Source: an uncultured Eubacteriales bacterium (GTDB taxonomy: Bacteria; Bacillota; Clostridia; Christensenellales; CAG-138). Taken from it: a stretch of DNA of 54,686 bases. Numbering within the stretch: the stretch's first letter is position 1; each line of letters begins with the position of its first letter. Below the pieces are notes generated by a model. It was not told the origin of the DNA, ran no database searches, and worked only from the letters and a program-made list of their open reading frames with translations. The stretch spans positions 1 to 54,686 of the forward strand of contig CACWJZ010000018.1 in the NCBI GenBank assembly GCA_902761365.1, read 5' to 3'. Below are positions 47,661 through 54,686 of this stretch, piece by piece. A program made the position numbers and the translations under genes.

Positions 47661-48491
47661 TCACGCCTTGTGCTTCTTCTGTTCCAGATAGTCGTTGAGC
47701 TCGCTGTTGAGGATGTCGGTGACGAACATGTGGCCGGGGGAGTGGGTGATGACGATGGGCGGCTTGGCGTTCTCGATGGCGGCCTGGGGCGTGACGCCGC
47801 AGGGCCAGAACACGGGCACCTCGCCGGGGTATACGTCCACCGCCTCGCCGTAGTCGGGCTGCATCACGTCCTTGACGCCGATCTTCTCGGGGTCGCCGAT
47901 CTGGATGGGCGCGCCGTGGACGTTGGGCATGGCCGCGGTGATCTCATAGGCCCGTTTCGCGTCCTCGGGGGTCATGGGCCGCATGGAGCAGACCGTGGGC
48001 CCGGAGAAGGGACCGGCCGGCTTGGTCATGACGCTGGTCTTGTACATGGGCACGTTCCGGCCCGTGGCGATGTGGCGGACTTCGATGCCGGCCCGCATGA
48101 GCGCCTCCTCGAAGGAGAAGCTGCAGCCGATGAGGAAGCCCACCATGCCCTCCTGCCAGTAGGGGGTGGCGTCGGTGACCCGGTCCACCAGCTTGCCGTC
48201 CTTGTAGATGAAGTACTCGGGGATGTCGGTGAGGATGTTGCCGTCCTCGCCCATGTCGTGGGTGTGGGGATCGCCGTCCAGCACCTCCAGGATGGGGCAG
48301 GGGCCGGGGTTCAGGCGGGCGAATTCCTTGAAGTCTTCGGCGTATTCCCGGGGCAGGATCACCAGGTTGGCCTGGGCGTACCCGGCGCACATGCCGGCCG
48401 TGGGGATGCTCTTCACCTTGCCTGCGCGGACCAGGCGCCGCAGCTCCACCGGAGCCATGTGCACATATTGGCTGATGTCAAAATTTGGCAT
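47661..48491 (-). CDS. DUF1445 putative hydro-lyase (YcsI family)
   Basis: 276 aa. Family phrases: VRAGKVKSIPTAGMCAGYAQ, ANLVILPREYAEDF, the core FLIGCSFSFEEALM, then VPMYKTSVMT and FWPCGVTPQAAIENAKPPIV with the end HSPGHMFVTD. The family includes D-glutamate cyclase-like proteins, which would connect D-glutamate with 5-oxo-D-proline and fit the neighbouring 5-oxoprolinase genes. It lies between pxpC and the Nramp-like gene on the same strand. Confidence 0.92.
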   Translation of the reverse strand: MPNFDISQYVHMAPVELRRLVRAGKVKSIPTAGMCAGYAQANLVILPREYAEDFKEFARLNPGPCPILEVLDGDPHTHDMGEDGNILTDIPEYFIYKDGKLVDRVTDATPYWQEGMVGFLIGCSFSFEEALMRAGIEVRHIATGRNVPMYKTSVMTKPAGPFSGPTVCSMRPMTPEDAKRAYEITAAMPNVHGAPIQIGDPEKIGVKDVMQPDYGEAVDVYPGEVPVFWPCGVTPQAAIENAKPPIVITHSPGHMFVTDILNSELNDYLEQKKHKA

Positions 48492-48517
48492 GGTTCCCTC
48501 CTTTTTTGCCAGTTGTC

Positions 48518-49558
48518 CTACATTTCCTCGATGTAAATATCATACTCCGCCCCATCCACGGTCACCCAAAAGCGACCGGACAGGGGCAGCGCTTCCTGCG
48601 GTTCGACGGGAACCGCAAACCGTTTTTCCAATTTGGCCAGGGCTTGCTGCTGCCGACGGTATTCCGCCTGCGCCGCCGCGGCGGACACGGGCCGGAACCG
48701 GACCTTGTCGCCCGCTTTGAGCTGCGCCAACAGGGGCAGATCCGCCGTGATCACGCAGCCCAGCTTGGGATAGCCGCCCGTGGTCTGCCTATCCGCCATC
48801 ATGACGATGGGCTGGCCGTTGGTGATCTGGATGGCCCCGAAGCAGATGCCGTCGGAGATGATGTTGCCGTCGCTCCCCGCCGCCCGCTCCACCGCCGGGC
48901 CGTCCAGCCGGAAGCCCATGCGGTCGCTCTTGTCGCTGAGGGTGTACTCGCTGGCGGCGAAGGTGCGCTTGCCCGCGGCGCTGAACAGGTCGTCCTGGGG
49001 GCCGTAGGTGAAGCGGACCGTGACGTGGTCCTGCAGGGGGGGCAGCAGCTTTTCCGGCACCGCCCGGTCTTCGAGATCGGGCAGATCCTCACAGGGGGCC
49101 CTGAGGCCGATCTCGTCCCCCTCCTTGATGGCTCGGCCCTGGAAGCCGCCCACGCCGCCCTTGAGAAAGGTGGAACGGCTGCCCATGACCTCCTCCAGGT
49201 CCAGGCCGCCCGCAAAGGCGATATAGGCCCGGGCACCGGCCTTCGCCATGGGCAGGGCAAGGGTGTCGCCCGCCTCGGCAAGATAGGCCCGATCGTTCTC
49301 GATGGGCTGCCCGTTCAGGGTGGGGCCGAAGTCGCCGCCGGTGATGGCGAAGACCTCCGCCTCCCCAAAGACGAGGGTGGGCCCCAAAACGGTGGCCTCG
49401 ATGACGGCCTCGCCCCGGGGATTGCCCACCAGGATGTTGGCGAGCTCCATGGCGTAGTGGTCCATGGCGCCGCACACCGGCATGCCGTATCGCTGATAGC
49501 CGATCCGGCCCAGGTCCTGGACCGTGGTCAGAAGCCCCTTCTTCTGGAAGGTGATCAC
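48518..49558 (-). CDS. pxpC: 5-oxoprolinase subunit PxpC (KipA/biotin-dependent carboxyltransferase family)
   Basis: 346 aa starting at GTG in a GTGA overlap with pxpB. Signature stretches: KKGLLTTVQDLGRIGYQRYG, PVCGAMDHYAMELANILVGN, ALPMAKAGARAYIAFAGGLD and SDRMGFRLDGPAVE. PxpA, PxpB and PxpC together hydrolyse 5-oxoproline to glutamate using ATP. KipA was earlier viewed as a kinase-inhibitor antagonist in B. subtilis. Confidence 0.95.
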   Translation of the reverse strand: MITFQKKGLLTTVQDLGRIGYQRYGMPVCGAMDHYAMELANILVGNPRGEAVIEATVLGPTLVFGEAEVFAITGGDFGPTLNGQPIENDRAYLAEAGDTLALPMAKAGARAYIAFAGGLDLEEVMGSRSTFLKGGVGGFQGRAIKEGDEIGLRAPCEDLPDLEDRAVPEKLLPPLQDHVTVRFTYGPQDDLFSAAGKRTFAASEYTLSDKSDRMGFRLDGPAVERAAGSDGNIISDGICFGAIQITNGQPIVMMADRQTTGGYPKLGCVITADLPLLAQLKAGDKVRFRPVSAAAAQAEYRRQQQALAKLEKRFAVPVEPQEALPLSGRFWVTVDGAEYDIYIEEM

Positions 49559-50271
49559 GTCCTGTCACCTCCTTCCGCGTATTCCTCGGGATAGTTCTCC
49601 CGCCGGATGCGCTCGTATTCCGCCTCGTCGATGGGGTAGAAGATCATGTTCATGCCCGCGTCCACCAAAATGGCCTTCTCCCGCTTGGGATCGTAGAGCC
49701 GCAGAGGCGTCTGGCCGATGAGCTGCCAACCACCGGGGGAGGTCAGGGGGTAGATGCCCGTCTGGGAACCGGCGATGCCCACGGAGCCCGCCGGGATGCT
49801 CACCCGGGGCGTGGTCAGCCGGGGGGTGTGGATGCGCGGATCGAGGCCGCCCAGGTAGCAGAACCCGGGCAGGAACCCCAGCATATAGTTGAGATAGACG
49901 GGGGCGGTGTGGAGGCGGATGACCTCCTCGGGGGTCATGTCGTGGAGCTTGGCCACGTTCTCCAGGTCCGGCCCATGGGACCCGCCGTAGAGCACGGGCA
50001 CGCGGATCTCGCCGGCGGGCGGGATCTCCGCCTCCTGAAGGCCGTTCACGATGCGGCTCAGCTTCTCGTAGAGCCGGGCGTAGCCGATGACCTCCGGCCG
50101 GTAATGGACCGTGACGGAGCGATAAGTGGGGACCAGCTCCGTGACCCCTTCGATCCCGGCCGCCTCAGCGGCCACGGTGAAGGAGCGGACCTGCTTGTTT
50201 ATCTCCTCCGAAATTGCGTTCCCGAATTCTACGCATAAAGAGCAATCGGAGGAAGTCAGGATCTTTGCCAT
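49555..50271 (-). CDS. pxpB: 5-oxoprolinase subunit PxpB (KipI family)
   Basis: 238 aa. The KipI C-terminal core is clear: LHTAPVYLNYMLGFLPGFCY, LGGLDPRIHTPR, VSIPAGSVGIAGSQTGIYPL and SPGGWQLIGQTPLRLYD. The N-terminal half (SLCVEFGNAISEEINKQVRS) is the allophanate-hydrolase-subunit-1 fold. It is coupled to pxpC by GTGA and lies 15 nt after pxpA. Confidence 0.95.
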   Translation of the reverse strand: MAKILTSSDCSLCVEFGNAISEEINKQVRSFTVAAEAAGIEGVTELVPTYRSVTVHYRPEVIGYARLYEKLSRIVNGLQEAEIPPAGEIRVPVLYGGSHGPDLENVAKLHDMTPEEVIRLHTAPVYLNYMLGFLPGFCYLGGLDPRIHTPRLTTPRVSIPAGSVGIAGSQTGIYPLTSPGGWQLIGQTPLRLYDPKREKAILVDAGMNMIFYPIDEAEYERIRRENYPEEYAEGGDRT

Positions 50272-50286
50272 AGCTTCCTCCGTATG

Positions 50287-51057
50287 TTATGAAATAAATG
50301 TATGGAACGGAGCCAGGGCGATGCCCTCCTCCATGAGCTTCTGCCGTATGCGGCTGGTGAAGGCCAGGGCCTTGGGCCCGTCGCCGTGGACGCAGATGGA
50401 ATCGGCCTTCACGGGGATGTCCTTGCCGGTGATGGCCGTGACCTTGCCCTCCTTCACCATGCGGACCACCCGAGAGATGGCTTCCTCCTCGTCCTCGATC
50501 ATGGCGCCGGGCTTCTTCCGGTTCACCAATGAGCCGTCCTCCTCGTAGGCCCGGTCGGCGAAGATCTCGCTGGCGGACCGGAGATTCAGCTCCTCCGCCG
50601 CCTCGATGAGCTTGGAGCCGGAGAGCCCCAGCAGGATGATCTGGGGGTCGAAGTCCTTGACCGCCCGGCAGATGGCCAACGCCAGGTTGATGTCCTTCCC
50701 GGCGGTGTTGTACATGGCGCCGTGGGCCTTCAGATGCTGGATCTCCAGCCCGTTCTTCTTCGCGAACGCGGAGAACGCGCCCAGCTGATAGAGGGTATAC
50801 GCATATTCCTCGTCAGGGCTCAGCTTCATGTCCCGGCGGCCAAAGCCCATCAGATCTGGATAGCCGGGATGGGCGCCTACGCACACGCCGCGTTCCTTGG
50901 CCATGGCCAGGGTCTTGTTAAGCACCACGGGGTCCCCCGCGTGCCAGCCGCAGGCCACGTTGGCCGAGGTCACCTGCTCCAGCACCTCCGCATCGCAACC
51001 GATCTTATACGCGCCGAAGCTTTCCCCCAAATCCGCATTCAGATCTACTTTGAACAT
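50287..51057 (-). CDS. pxpA: 5-oxoprolinase subunit PxpA (LamB/YcsF family)
   Basis: 256 aa, standard length. Signature: [63 protein letters not shown], and the end [22 protein letters not shown]. It opens the five-gene cluster pxpA-pxpB-pxpC-DUF1445-Nramp-like, transcribed on the minus strand from the promoter at 51167-51195. Confidence 0.96.
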   Translation of the reverse strand: MFKVDLNADLGESFGAYKIGCDAEVLEQVTSANVACGWHAGDPVVLNKTLAMAKERGVCVGAHPGYPDLMGFGRRDMKLSPDEEYAYTLYQLGAFSAFAKKNGLEIQHLKAHGAMYNTAGKDINLALAICRAVKDFDPQIILLGLSGSKLIEAAEELNLRSASEIFADRAYEEDGSLVNRKKPGAMIEDEEEAISRVVRMVKEGKVTAITGKDIPVKADSICVHGDGPKALAFTSRIRQKLMEEGIALAPFHTFIS

Positions 51058-51166
51058 ACCTACGCTCCTTTCTGCACTGGTTTGAATCGGATCGATACAA
51101 AAAAACGATTTGGAAAAAGGTAAAATTCATGAAAAAAAGACCATATTTTCCCACGTCTATACACAT

Positions 51167-51195
51167 ATTATACAAATAGTCAATCTTTATGTCAA
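51167..51195 (-). promoter_or_regulatory. Consensus promoter of the pxp operon
   Basis: On the minus strand TTGACA (51195-51190), a 17-bp spacer and TATAAT (51172-51167), a perfect consensus. The leader of about 100 nt to pxpA is AT-rich with two T-runs (seven T each), unlike the surroundings. I see no convincing terminator stem in it. Confidence 0.85.
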
Positions 51196-51270
51196 GACAC
51201 GAGGTGAAATTTTGGCGAAAAATGCTTGTTTTTGGCGCTCTGTCCCCAGAAGCGCTGTTTGTATACTCGT

Positions 51271-52008
51271 TTATAAAATGTATTGCAGGATGGTCACGCA
51301 GCCGGAGATGCCGATGAACACGTAGACGATGGTCTTCATCCGGTCCGCGTCCAGCCGGCTCGTCAGCTTCGTGCCGAACCACTGGCCCAGGAGCACGCCC
51401 ACGGCGCCCGCGACGGTGATGGGGAGGAGCTGGAGGGTGAAGAGGCCCTTTATCAGCTTGTTGACGAAGATGATGGCGTTGGTGATGAGGAACACGAACT
51501 GCATGTTGGCGGTGTAGCTCTCCTTGCTGCGGGAGGCTCCCAGCAGGAACACGGCGAGCAGGGGCCCGCCCACCCCGAAGAGGCTGGCTGTGATGCCGGA
51601 GAAGAAGCCGCAGACCAGGCCCGCCGTCGTGGTGGAGCGGCCTTTGATCCGCTTGGCGATCAGAAGGTAATAGAGGCACAGCAGCAGCTGGAAGGCCCCG
51701 AACAGGATGCCCAGCACCTTGAGATCGATCCGGTCCACCACCAGGTTGATGAGGGCGCTGGAGATGAGATAGGGGATGAGGGGGATCAGGATGAGCCTGA
51801 ACTGGATCTCCCGGCGCAGCTTCCAGGCCAGGGCCAGGCACAGGAACACGCAGACCAGCAGGTTCACCGCCGGCGCCGTCAGCATGTCGAAGAACTGGGA
51901 CAGGACCAGCAGCAGCAGGACCCCGGCGCCGAATCCGCATACGGTCTGGATGGTCCCGGCTGCGGCGGCGGACAGGATGACGATCAGAAAGACGGCCCAG
52001 GTCGGCAT
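51271..52008 (-). CDS. TSUP family (TauE/SafE) membrane transporter
   Basis: 245 aa, about eight membrane helices. The family hallmark GTIQTVCGFGAGVLLLLVL lies in the first quarter, and the repeat signature FFSGITASLFGVGGPLLAVF in the middle. TSUP proteins export or import sulfite, sulfoacetate and related organic acids. It is divergently placed to a second TSUP gene and next to the pxp operon; its substrate is unknown. Confidence 0.92.
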   Translation of the reverse strand: MPTWAVFLIVILSAAAAGTIQTVCGFGAGVLLLLVLSQFFDMLTAPAVNLLVCVFLCLALAWKLRREIQFRLILIPLIPYLISSALINLVVDRIDLKVLGILFGAFQLLLCLYYLLIAKRIKGRSTTTAGLVCGFFSGITASLFGVGGPLLAVFLLGASRSKESYTANMQFVFLITNAIIFVNKLIKGLFTLQLLPITVAGAVGVLLGQWFGTKLTSRLDADRMKTIVYVFIGISGCVTILQYIL

Positions 52009-52134
52009 CGGCTGCTTCTCCCTCCTTCGAGCTATCCAGGCGAGGTCTCCTCCGCCTGTTCATAAAAAGTATACCAGAATCCGCGGAAGCGCACAAGGCG
52101 GAAGGGAGAAAGAGCAGCCGGAAAAAAGGAAAAA

Positions 52135-52163
52135 TTGACACCTCCGCCCTTTTCTCATATAAT
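52135..52163 (+). promoter_or_regulatory. Consensus promoter of the second TSUP gene
   Basis: TTGACA (52135-52140), a 17-bp spacer and TATAAT (52158-52163), a perfect consensus. The leader is about 38 nt with SD GAGGGGACGGAG. Confidence 0.85.
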
Positions 52164-52207
52164 GAAATCGCATATTGAGCCCGGTCATTCGGGGGAGGGG
52201 ACGGAGC

Positions 52208-52921
52208 ATGGTTGAGGTGTTGTTTTTTCTGGTGATCCTGTTCGGCGTGTTTCTGCAATCATCGGTGGGCTTCGGCACCGTGGTTACCATGCCCCTGGGG
52301 ATCCTGTTGATGGGCATGGGCGTGACGAAGCCCGTGGTGACCTTCATCGCCCTGCTCACGGGCATCACGGTGCTGATCACCGAGTATAGATACATCAACT
52401 GGCGGGAGCTGTTGAAGATGTCCGGCGTCATGCTCGTCGGCGTGCTGGCGGCCCTGTGGGTCGCCGGCCGGGTGAAGATGAACTTCCTGCTGGTGGTCTA
52501 TGGGGCGGTGGTCGTCGGCATCGGCGTGAAGAAGCTGTTCTTCCCGGCGAAGAAGCAGACCTCCCCGGCCGTGCAGAATACGGCCCTGGCCATCGCCGGC
52601 ATCATGCAGGGCCTGTTCGTCTCCGGCGGCAGCTTCCTGGCGGTGTACGCGGTGGACCGGATGCCGGACAAGCGGGAATTCCGCGCCACCACCAACGCCC
52701 TCTGGGCCATCCTGAACACGGTCATGCTCATCACCTATTTCGTGGGCGGGCAGGTGGACAGAAAGATCCTCATCATGGGCGCCATCGCCATCGTCCCCAT
52801 GATCTTGGGCACCTGGCTGGGCGGCGTCTTCGCCAAGCGCATCCAGCAGCAGACCTTCCTGAAGCTGGTCTACATCATCCTGATCGCTTCCGGTGTGGTG
52901 CTGCTCGTCTCAAATCTATAA
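52208..52921 (+). CDS. TSUP family (TauE/SafE) membrane transporter
   Basis: 237 aa from the ATG at 52208, after the SD; an upstream in-frame start at 52175 lies too close to the -10. About eight helices. The N-terminal repeat reads FGVFLQSSVGFGTVVTMPLG, and the second repeat AGIMQGLFVSGGSFLAVYAV. The paired signatures QSSVGFG and GLFVSGGS are typical TSUP. It diverges from 51271-52008 across a 199-bp region. The two are clearly not near-identical, so this is not a recent duplication. Confidence 0.92.
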   Translation: MVEVLFFLVILFGVFLQSSVGFGTVVTMPLGILLMGMGVTKPVVTFIALLTGITVLITEYRYINWRELLKMSGVMLVGVLAALWVAGRVKMNFLLVVYGAVVVGIGVKKLFFPAKKQTSPAVQNTALAIAGIMQGLFVSGGSFLAVYAVDRMPDKREFRATTNALWAILNTVMLITYFVGGQVDRKILIMGAIAIVPMILGTWLGGVFAKRIQQQTFLKLVYIILIASGVVLLVSNL

Positions 52922-52956
52922 AAGCGGTGAGCAGTCGTGCACTGGTGCCCGTGACC

Positions 52957-53076
52957 ATGGGACATTCAGACATGTCCCATATGACTTGATATAGGTCTAT
53001 TTGAGAAGATACAATTCATGTATCTCCAAACACGTGATAAAGTTCGATCCTCTTCAGAGAAGGGGATCGAACTTTA
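52957..53076. terminator. Cluster of three stem-loops downstream of the TSUP gene
   Basis: ATGGGACA (52957-52964) pairs with TGTCCCAT (52973-52980). AGATAC/GTATCT forms a small stem near 53007-53025. The last stem, AAAGTTCGATCC/GGATCGAACTTT (about 53038-53075), is followed by T-rich DNA on both strands. The last is a good bidirectional terminator between convergent genes. Confidence 0.7.
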
Positions 53077-53088
53077 TATGCATATTAT

Positions 53089-53301
53089 TTACTCCTCCGG
53101 CGAGTATTCCAGGATGTCCCCCGGCTGGCAGTGGAGGGCTTCGCAGATGGCGATGAGGGTGGAGAAGCGGATGGCGCTGATGTGGCCGTTCTTCAGTTTG
53201 GAGAGGTTCACGTTGGCCACGCCCACCTTCTCCGACAGCTCGTTGAGGCTCATCTTCCGATCGGCCATGACCCGATCGAGCCTAAGGATGATCTTGCCCA
53301 T
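53089..53301 (-). CDS. XRE/Cro-type HTH regulator (YozG-like)
   Basis: 70 aa. The whole protein is one helix-turn-helix domain: LDRVMADRKMSLNELSEKVG, VANVNLSKLKNGHISAIR, then LIAICEALHCQPGDILEY. Small XRE proteins of this type are regularly encoded right after a DUF2975 membrane protein (yoaS/yozG in B. subtilis). The gap to the DUF2975 gene is 12 nt. It is the probable ligand of the palindrome at 54045-54063. Confidence 0.93.
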   Translation of the reverse strand: MGKIILRLDRVMADRKMSLNELSEKVGVANVNLSKLKNGHISAIRFSTLIAICEALHCQPGDILEYSPEE

Positions 53302-53313
53302 GGCGCACCTCCC

Positions 53314-54012
53314 TTAGAGCGTCTCGTCGGCTTCCCGCTGGAGCTGGGCGCCGTAGCGGAAGACCATGCAGAGGAAGAACACGAAGAGGGCGGTAAACAC
53401 CGAGGTCAGGTTCAGGTTGAAGCTCATGCGCTGCCAGCCGGAGAGGATGGCGGCCACGGACGCCCGGGCGAAGCAGGAGACCACGGCGCAGACGATCAGC
53501 GTCCAGGCGAAGGTGTTCATACGATGGATCACGGGCTCGTCGAAGGGGCTGCGGCAGGCCTGGAAGGCCTTGCAGAGCTGCAGGAACATGACCAGGGTGA
53601 CGATGGCGCTGGCGATGCCGATGAAGCCCGCCCAGATGGCCTTCAGGGCGTCCCGGAGGCCGAAGGTGGCGTCCGCCTCATCCTTGGGGTCCACATGGAC
53701 CAGGAGCCCCTTGTCGGTCTTCTCCAGGGCCACGCCCGCACCTTCGAATTCCTCGCCCGCCTTTTTCTGGGCCTCATCCAACAGCTTGTCGATGTTCGCC
53801 CATTCGGTCCCCATCAGCTCCTTGTCCACTTTCACGTCCACCACAGGCCGCAGGTTCACCTCCACCAGATCCTTGGGCAGGATGGTGCAGGCGATGCCGC
53901 CCAGGACCAGCGCCAGAGCCCCGATGCTGAGCAGCACGATGAGGACGATGGAGACGATCTTGCCGGCCTTGCCGATCTTGTTGACTTTGGTTTGGATGTT
54001 GTTGCTTTCCAT
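53314..54012 (-). CDS. DUF2975 family membrane protein
   Basis: 232 aa. Four membrane helices: about residues 18-42, 128-150, 168-188 and 200-220. A loop of about 80 residues between the first two faces outside and is unusually long and acidic (KVDKELMGTEWANIDKLLDE, then KKAGEEFEG). The C-terminal half (LCKAFQACRSPFDEPVIHRM) is the DUF2975 signature. The function of the family is unknown. It is the first gene of a two-gene operon with the HTH gene. Confidence 0.88.
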   Translation of the reverse strand: MESNNIQTKVNKIGKAGKIVSIVLIVLLSIGALALVLGGIACTILPKDLVEVNLRPVVDVKVDKELMGTEWANIDKLLDEAQKKAGEEFEGAGVALEKTDKGLLVHVDPKDEADATFGLRDALKAIWAGFIGIASAIVTLVMFLQLCKAFQACRSPFDEPVIHRMNTFAWTLIVCAVVSCFARASVAAILSGWQRMSFNLNLTSVFTALFVFFLCMVFRYGAQLQREADETL

Positions 54013-54044
54013 GTTTTGGTTCCTCCGTTTGTTTTCGTAAATTT

Positions 54045-54102
54045 GTTAACGACTATCGTTAACTTCTGGACGCAGTATACACCTGCCTTTTGCGCTTGTC
54101 AA
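54045..54102 (-). promoter_or_regulatory. Promoter and perfect 19-bp operator of the DUF2975/HTH operon
   Basis: On the minus strand TTGACA (54102-54097), a 17-bp spacer and TATACT (54079-54074). A perfect palindrome, GTTAACGA-CTA-TCGTTAAC (54045-54063), lies just downstream of the expected start site, where a bound repressor would block elongation. A second palindrome, TTTTACG/CGTAAAA around five A (54109-54127), lies upstream of the -35. Confidence 0.85.
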
Positions 54103-54194
54103 TACCTTTTTTACGAAAAACGTAAAATATTTTATGAAGGCTCCAAAAGGGGCCGGAAGAAGCCGGCGAGGGCCCTCCCGGCGGTCCGTTGCCA

Positions 54195-54223
54195 TTGACA
54201 GGGGGCGGGCGGCCCGCTATACT
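54195..54223 (+). promoter_or_regulatory. Promoter of the acyltransferase gene
   Basis: TTGACA (54195-54200), a 17-bp fully G/C spacer and TATACT (54218-54223). Confidence 0.78.
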
Positions 54224-54257
54224 TTTATATGGAAATCTATCGAAAAAACGTGGGAGA

Positions 54258-54686
54258 ATGACCTTGCTGGACAATGTGAAGCGCTTTGACATGCAGAAGC
54301 CGCCCCTCAGGCAGCACCTGCTGCCCGTGGCCTGGCTCCTGGCGGCCGGGACGCTGATCCCCCATAAAAACAAGCTGACGAAGATACGCATGGAGGGCGT
54401 GAAGCCCCCCTACCTGCTGCTGTGCAACCACAACGCCTTCATGGACTTCTCCGTGGCCACCCGGGCCATGTTCCCCCATCGGGCCAACTACGTGGTGGCC
54501 ATCGACGGGTTTCTCAAGCGGGAGTGGCTGCTGCGGCTCATCGGCTGCATCTGCAAGCGCAAGTTCACCCGGGACGTGACGCTGGTGCGCCAGCTCAAGC
54601 GGGTGGTGGACCGGGGGGACATCGCCGTCCTCTACCCCGAGGCCCGGTACTCCCTCTGCGGCACCACGGCGGTGCTGCCGGAATCC
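54258..54686 (+). CDS. 1-acyl-sn-glycerol-3-phosphate acyltransferase-like protein (3' truncated by window edge)
   Basis: 143 codons are present and the frame is open to the end. The start is ATG 54258 or, with better SD spacing to GGGAG, TTG 54264. The catalytic HX4D box is present in LLLCNHNAFMDFS, and the later substrate motif appears as LYPEARYS, a form of the PEG-R block with Ala for Gly. Such proteins acylate lysophosphatidate in membrane lipid synthesis. Homologues with the EAR variant are common in Clostridia. Substrate specificity cannot be told from this fragment. Confidence 0.87.
   Translation, partial: MTLLDNVKRFDMQKPPLRQHLLPVAWLLAAGTLIPHKNKLTKIRMEGVKPPYLLLCNHNAFMDFSVATRAMFPHRANYVVAIDGFLKREWLLRLIGCICKRKFTRDVTLVRQLKRVVDRGDIAVLYPEARYSLCGTTAVLPES

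Noticed and set aside
51060-51166. Riboswitch in the AT-rich leader of pxpA
   Set aside because: Two T-runs are present but no convincing stem precedes them and no known aptamer motif was seen.

Overview
This window reads as chromosome of a high-GC (about 60% or more by eye), anaerobic, monoderm Firmicute of the class Clostridia. The evidence is the conserved order yybS, gdpP, rplI, replicative dnaB; a T-box leader in front of thrS; a PadR/DUF1700/DUF4097 operon; a BceRSAB-type module; SD-dependent operons with ATGA and GTGA overlaps; and many lipoproteins with Pro/Thr/Ala-rich stalks. The exact family (for example Christensenellales or Oscillospirales) cannot be settled from this stretch. 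No rRNA, tRNA, CRISPR array, transposase or integrase was recognised.

Layout. 1-354 is the tyrS 3' end. 543-2462 is a secreted GH53 galactanase. 2529-3706 is an isolated two-gene phage-like replication pair. 4264-6052 is the padR operon with its operator-embedded promoter. 6490-15431 is an alpha-glucan island: a surface GH13 amylase, a two-gene membrane operon of unknown function, and an ABC importer (binding lipoprotein with three C-terminal repeat modules, two permeases, and an ATPase lacking the Q-loop segment). 15510-17341 holds a ModE-like regulator operon and sdpI. 17454-19660 is thrS with its T-box. 19807-24489 is yybS-gdpP-rplI-dnaB. 24533-28781 is a two-component system plus a BceAB-type ABC transporter. 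28874-31878 holds GDPD, Nudix and a three-gene ExbB/ExbD-like proton-channel operon. 32326-35262 holds a GNAT, a nucleoside phosphorylase and a GH3 lipoprotein. 35328-37852 holds a beta-helix protein and a polysaccharide deacetylase. 38187-46245 holds a class B PBP, murG, a methyltransferase, metG (apparently frameshifted at codon 4) and tatD. 46326-51057 is the 5-oxoproline cluster pxpA-pxpB-pxpC-DUF1445-Nramp-like, matching the gene content of the B. subtilis ycsF/kip region. 51271-52921 is a divergent TSUP pair. 53089-54012 is an HTH/DUF2975 pair with a perfect 19-bp operator. The window ends inside a plsC-like acyltransferase.

Themes. Carbohydrate capture (galactanase, amylase, glucan importer, beta-helix binding protein, deacetylase, hexosaminidase) and cell-wall work (PBP, MurG, GH3, deacetylase) dominate. 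Non-coding DNA is rich in short palindromic dispersed elements, several of which sit inside the hairpin loops of others. At least four genes have a good -10 box only 6-7 nt before the ATG and no Shine-Dalgarno, so leaderless mRNAs seem to be common. The most unusual coding signals are the Q-loop-deleted ATPase, the binding protein with triplicated modules, the TonB-less ExbB/ExbD-like trio and the frameshifted metG start.
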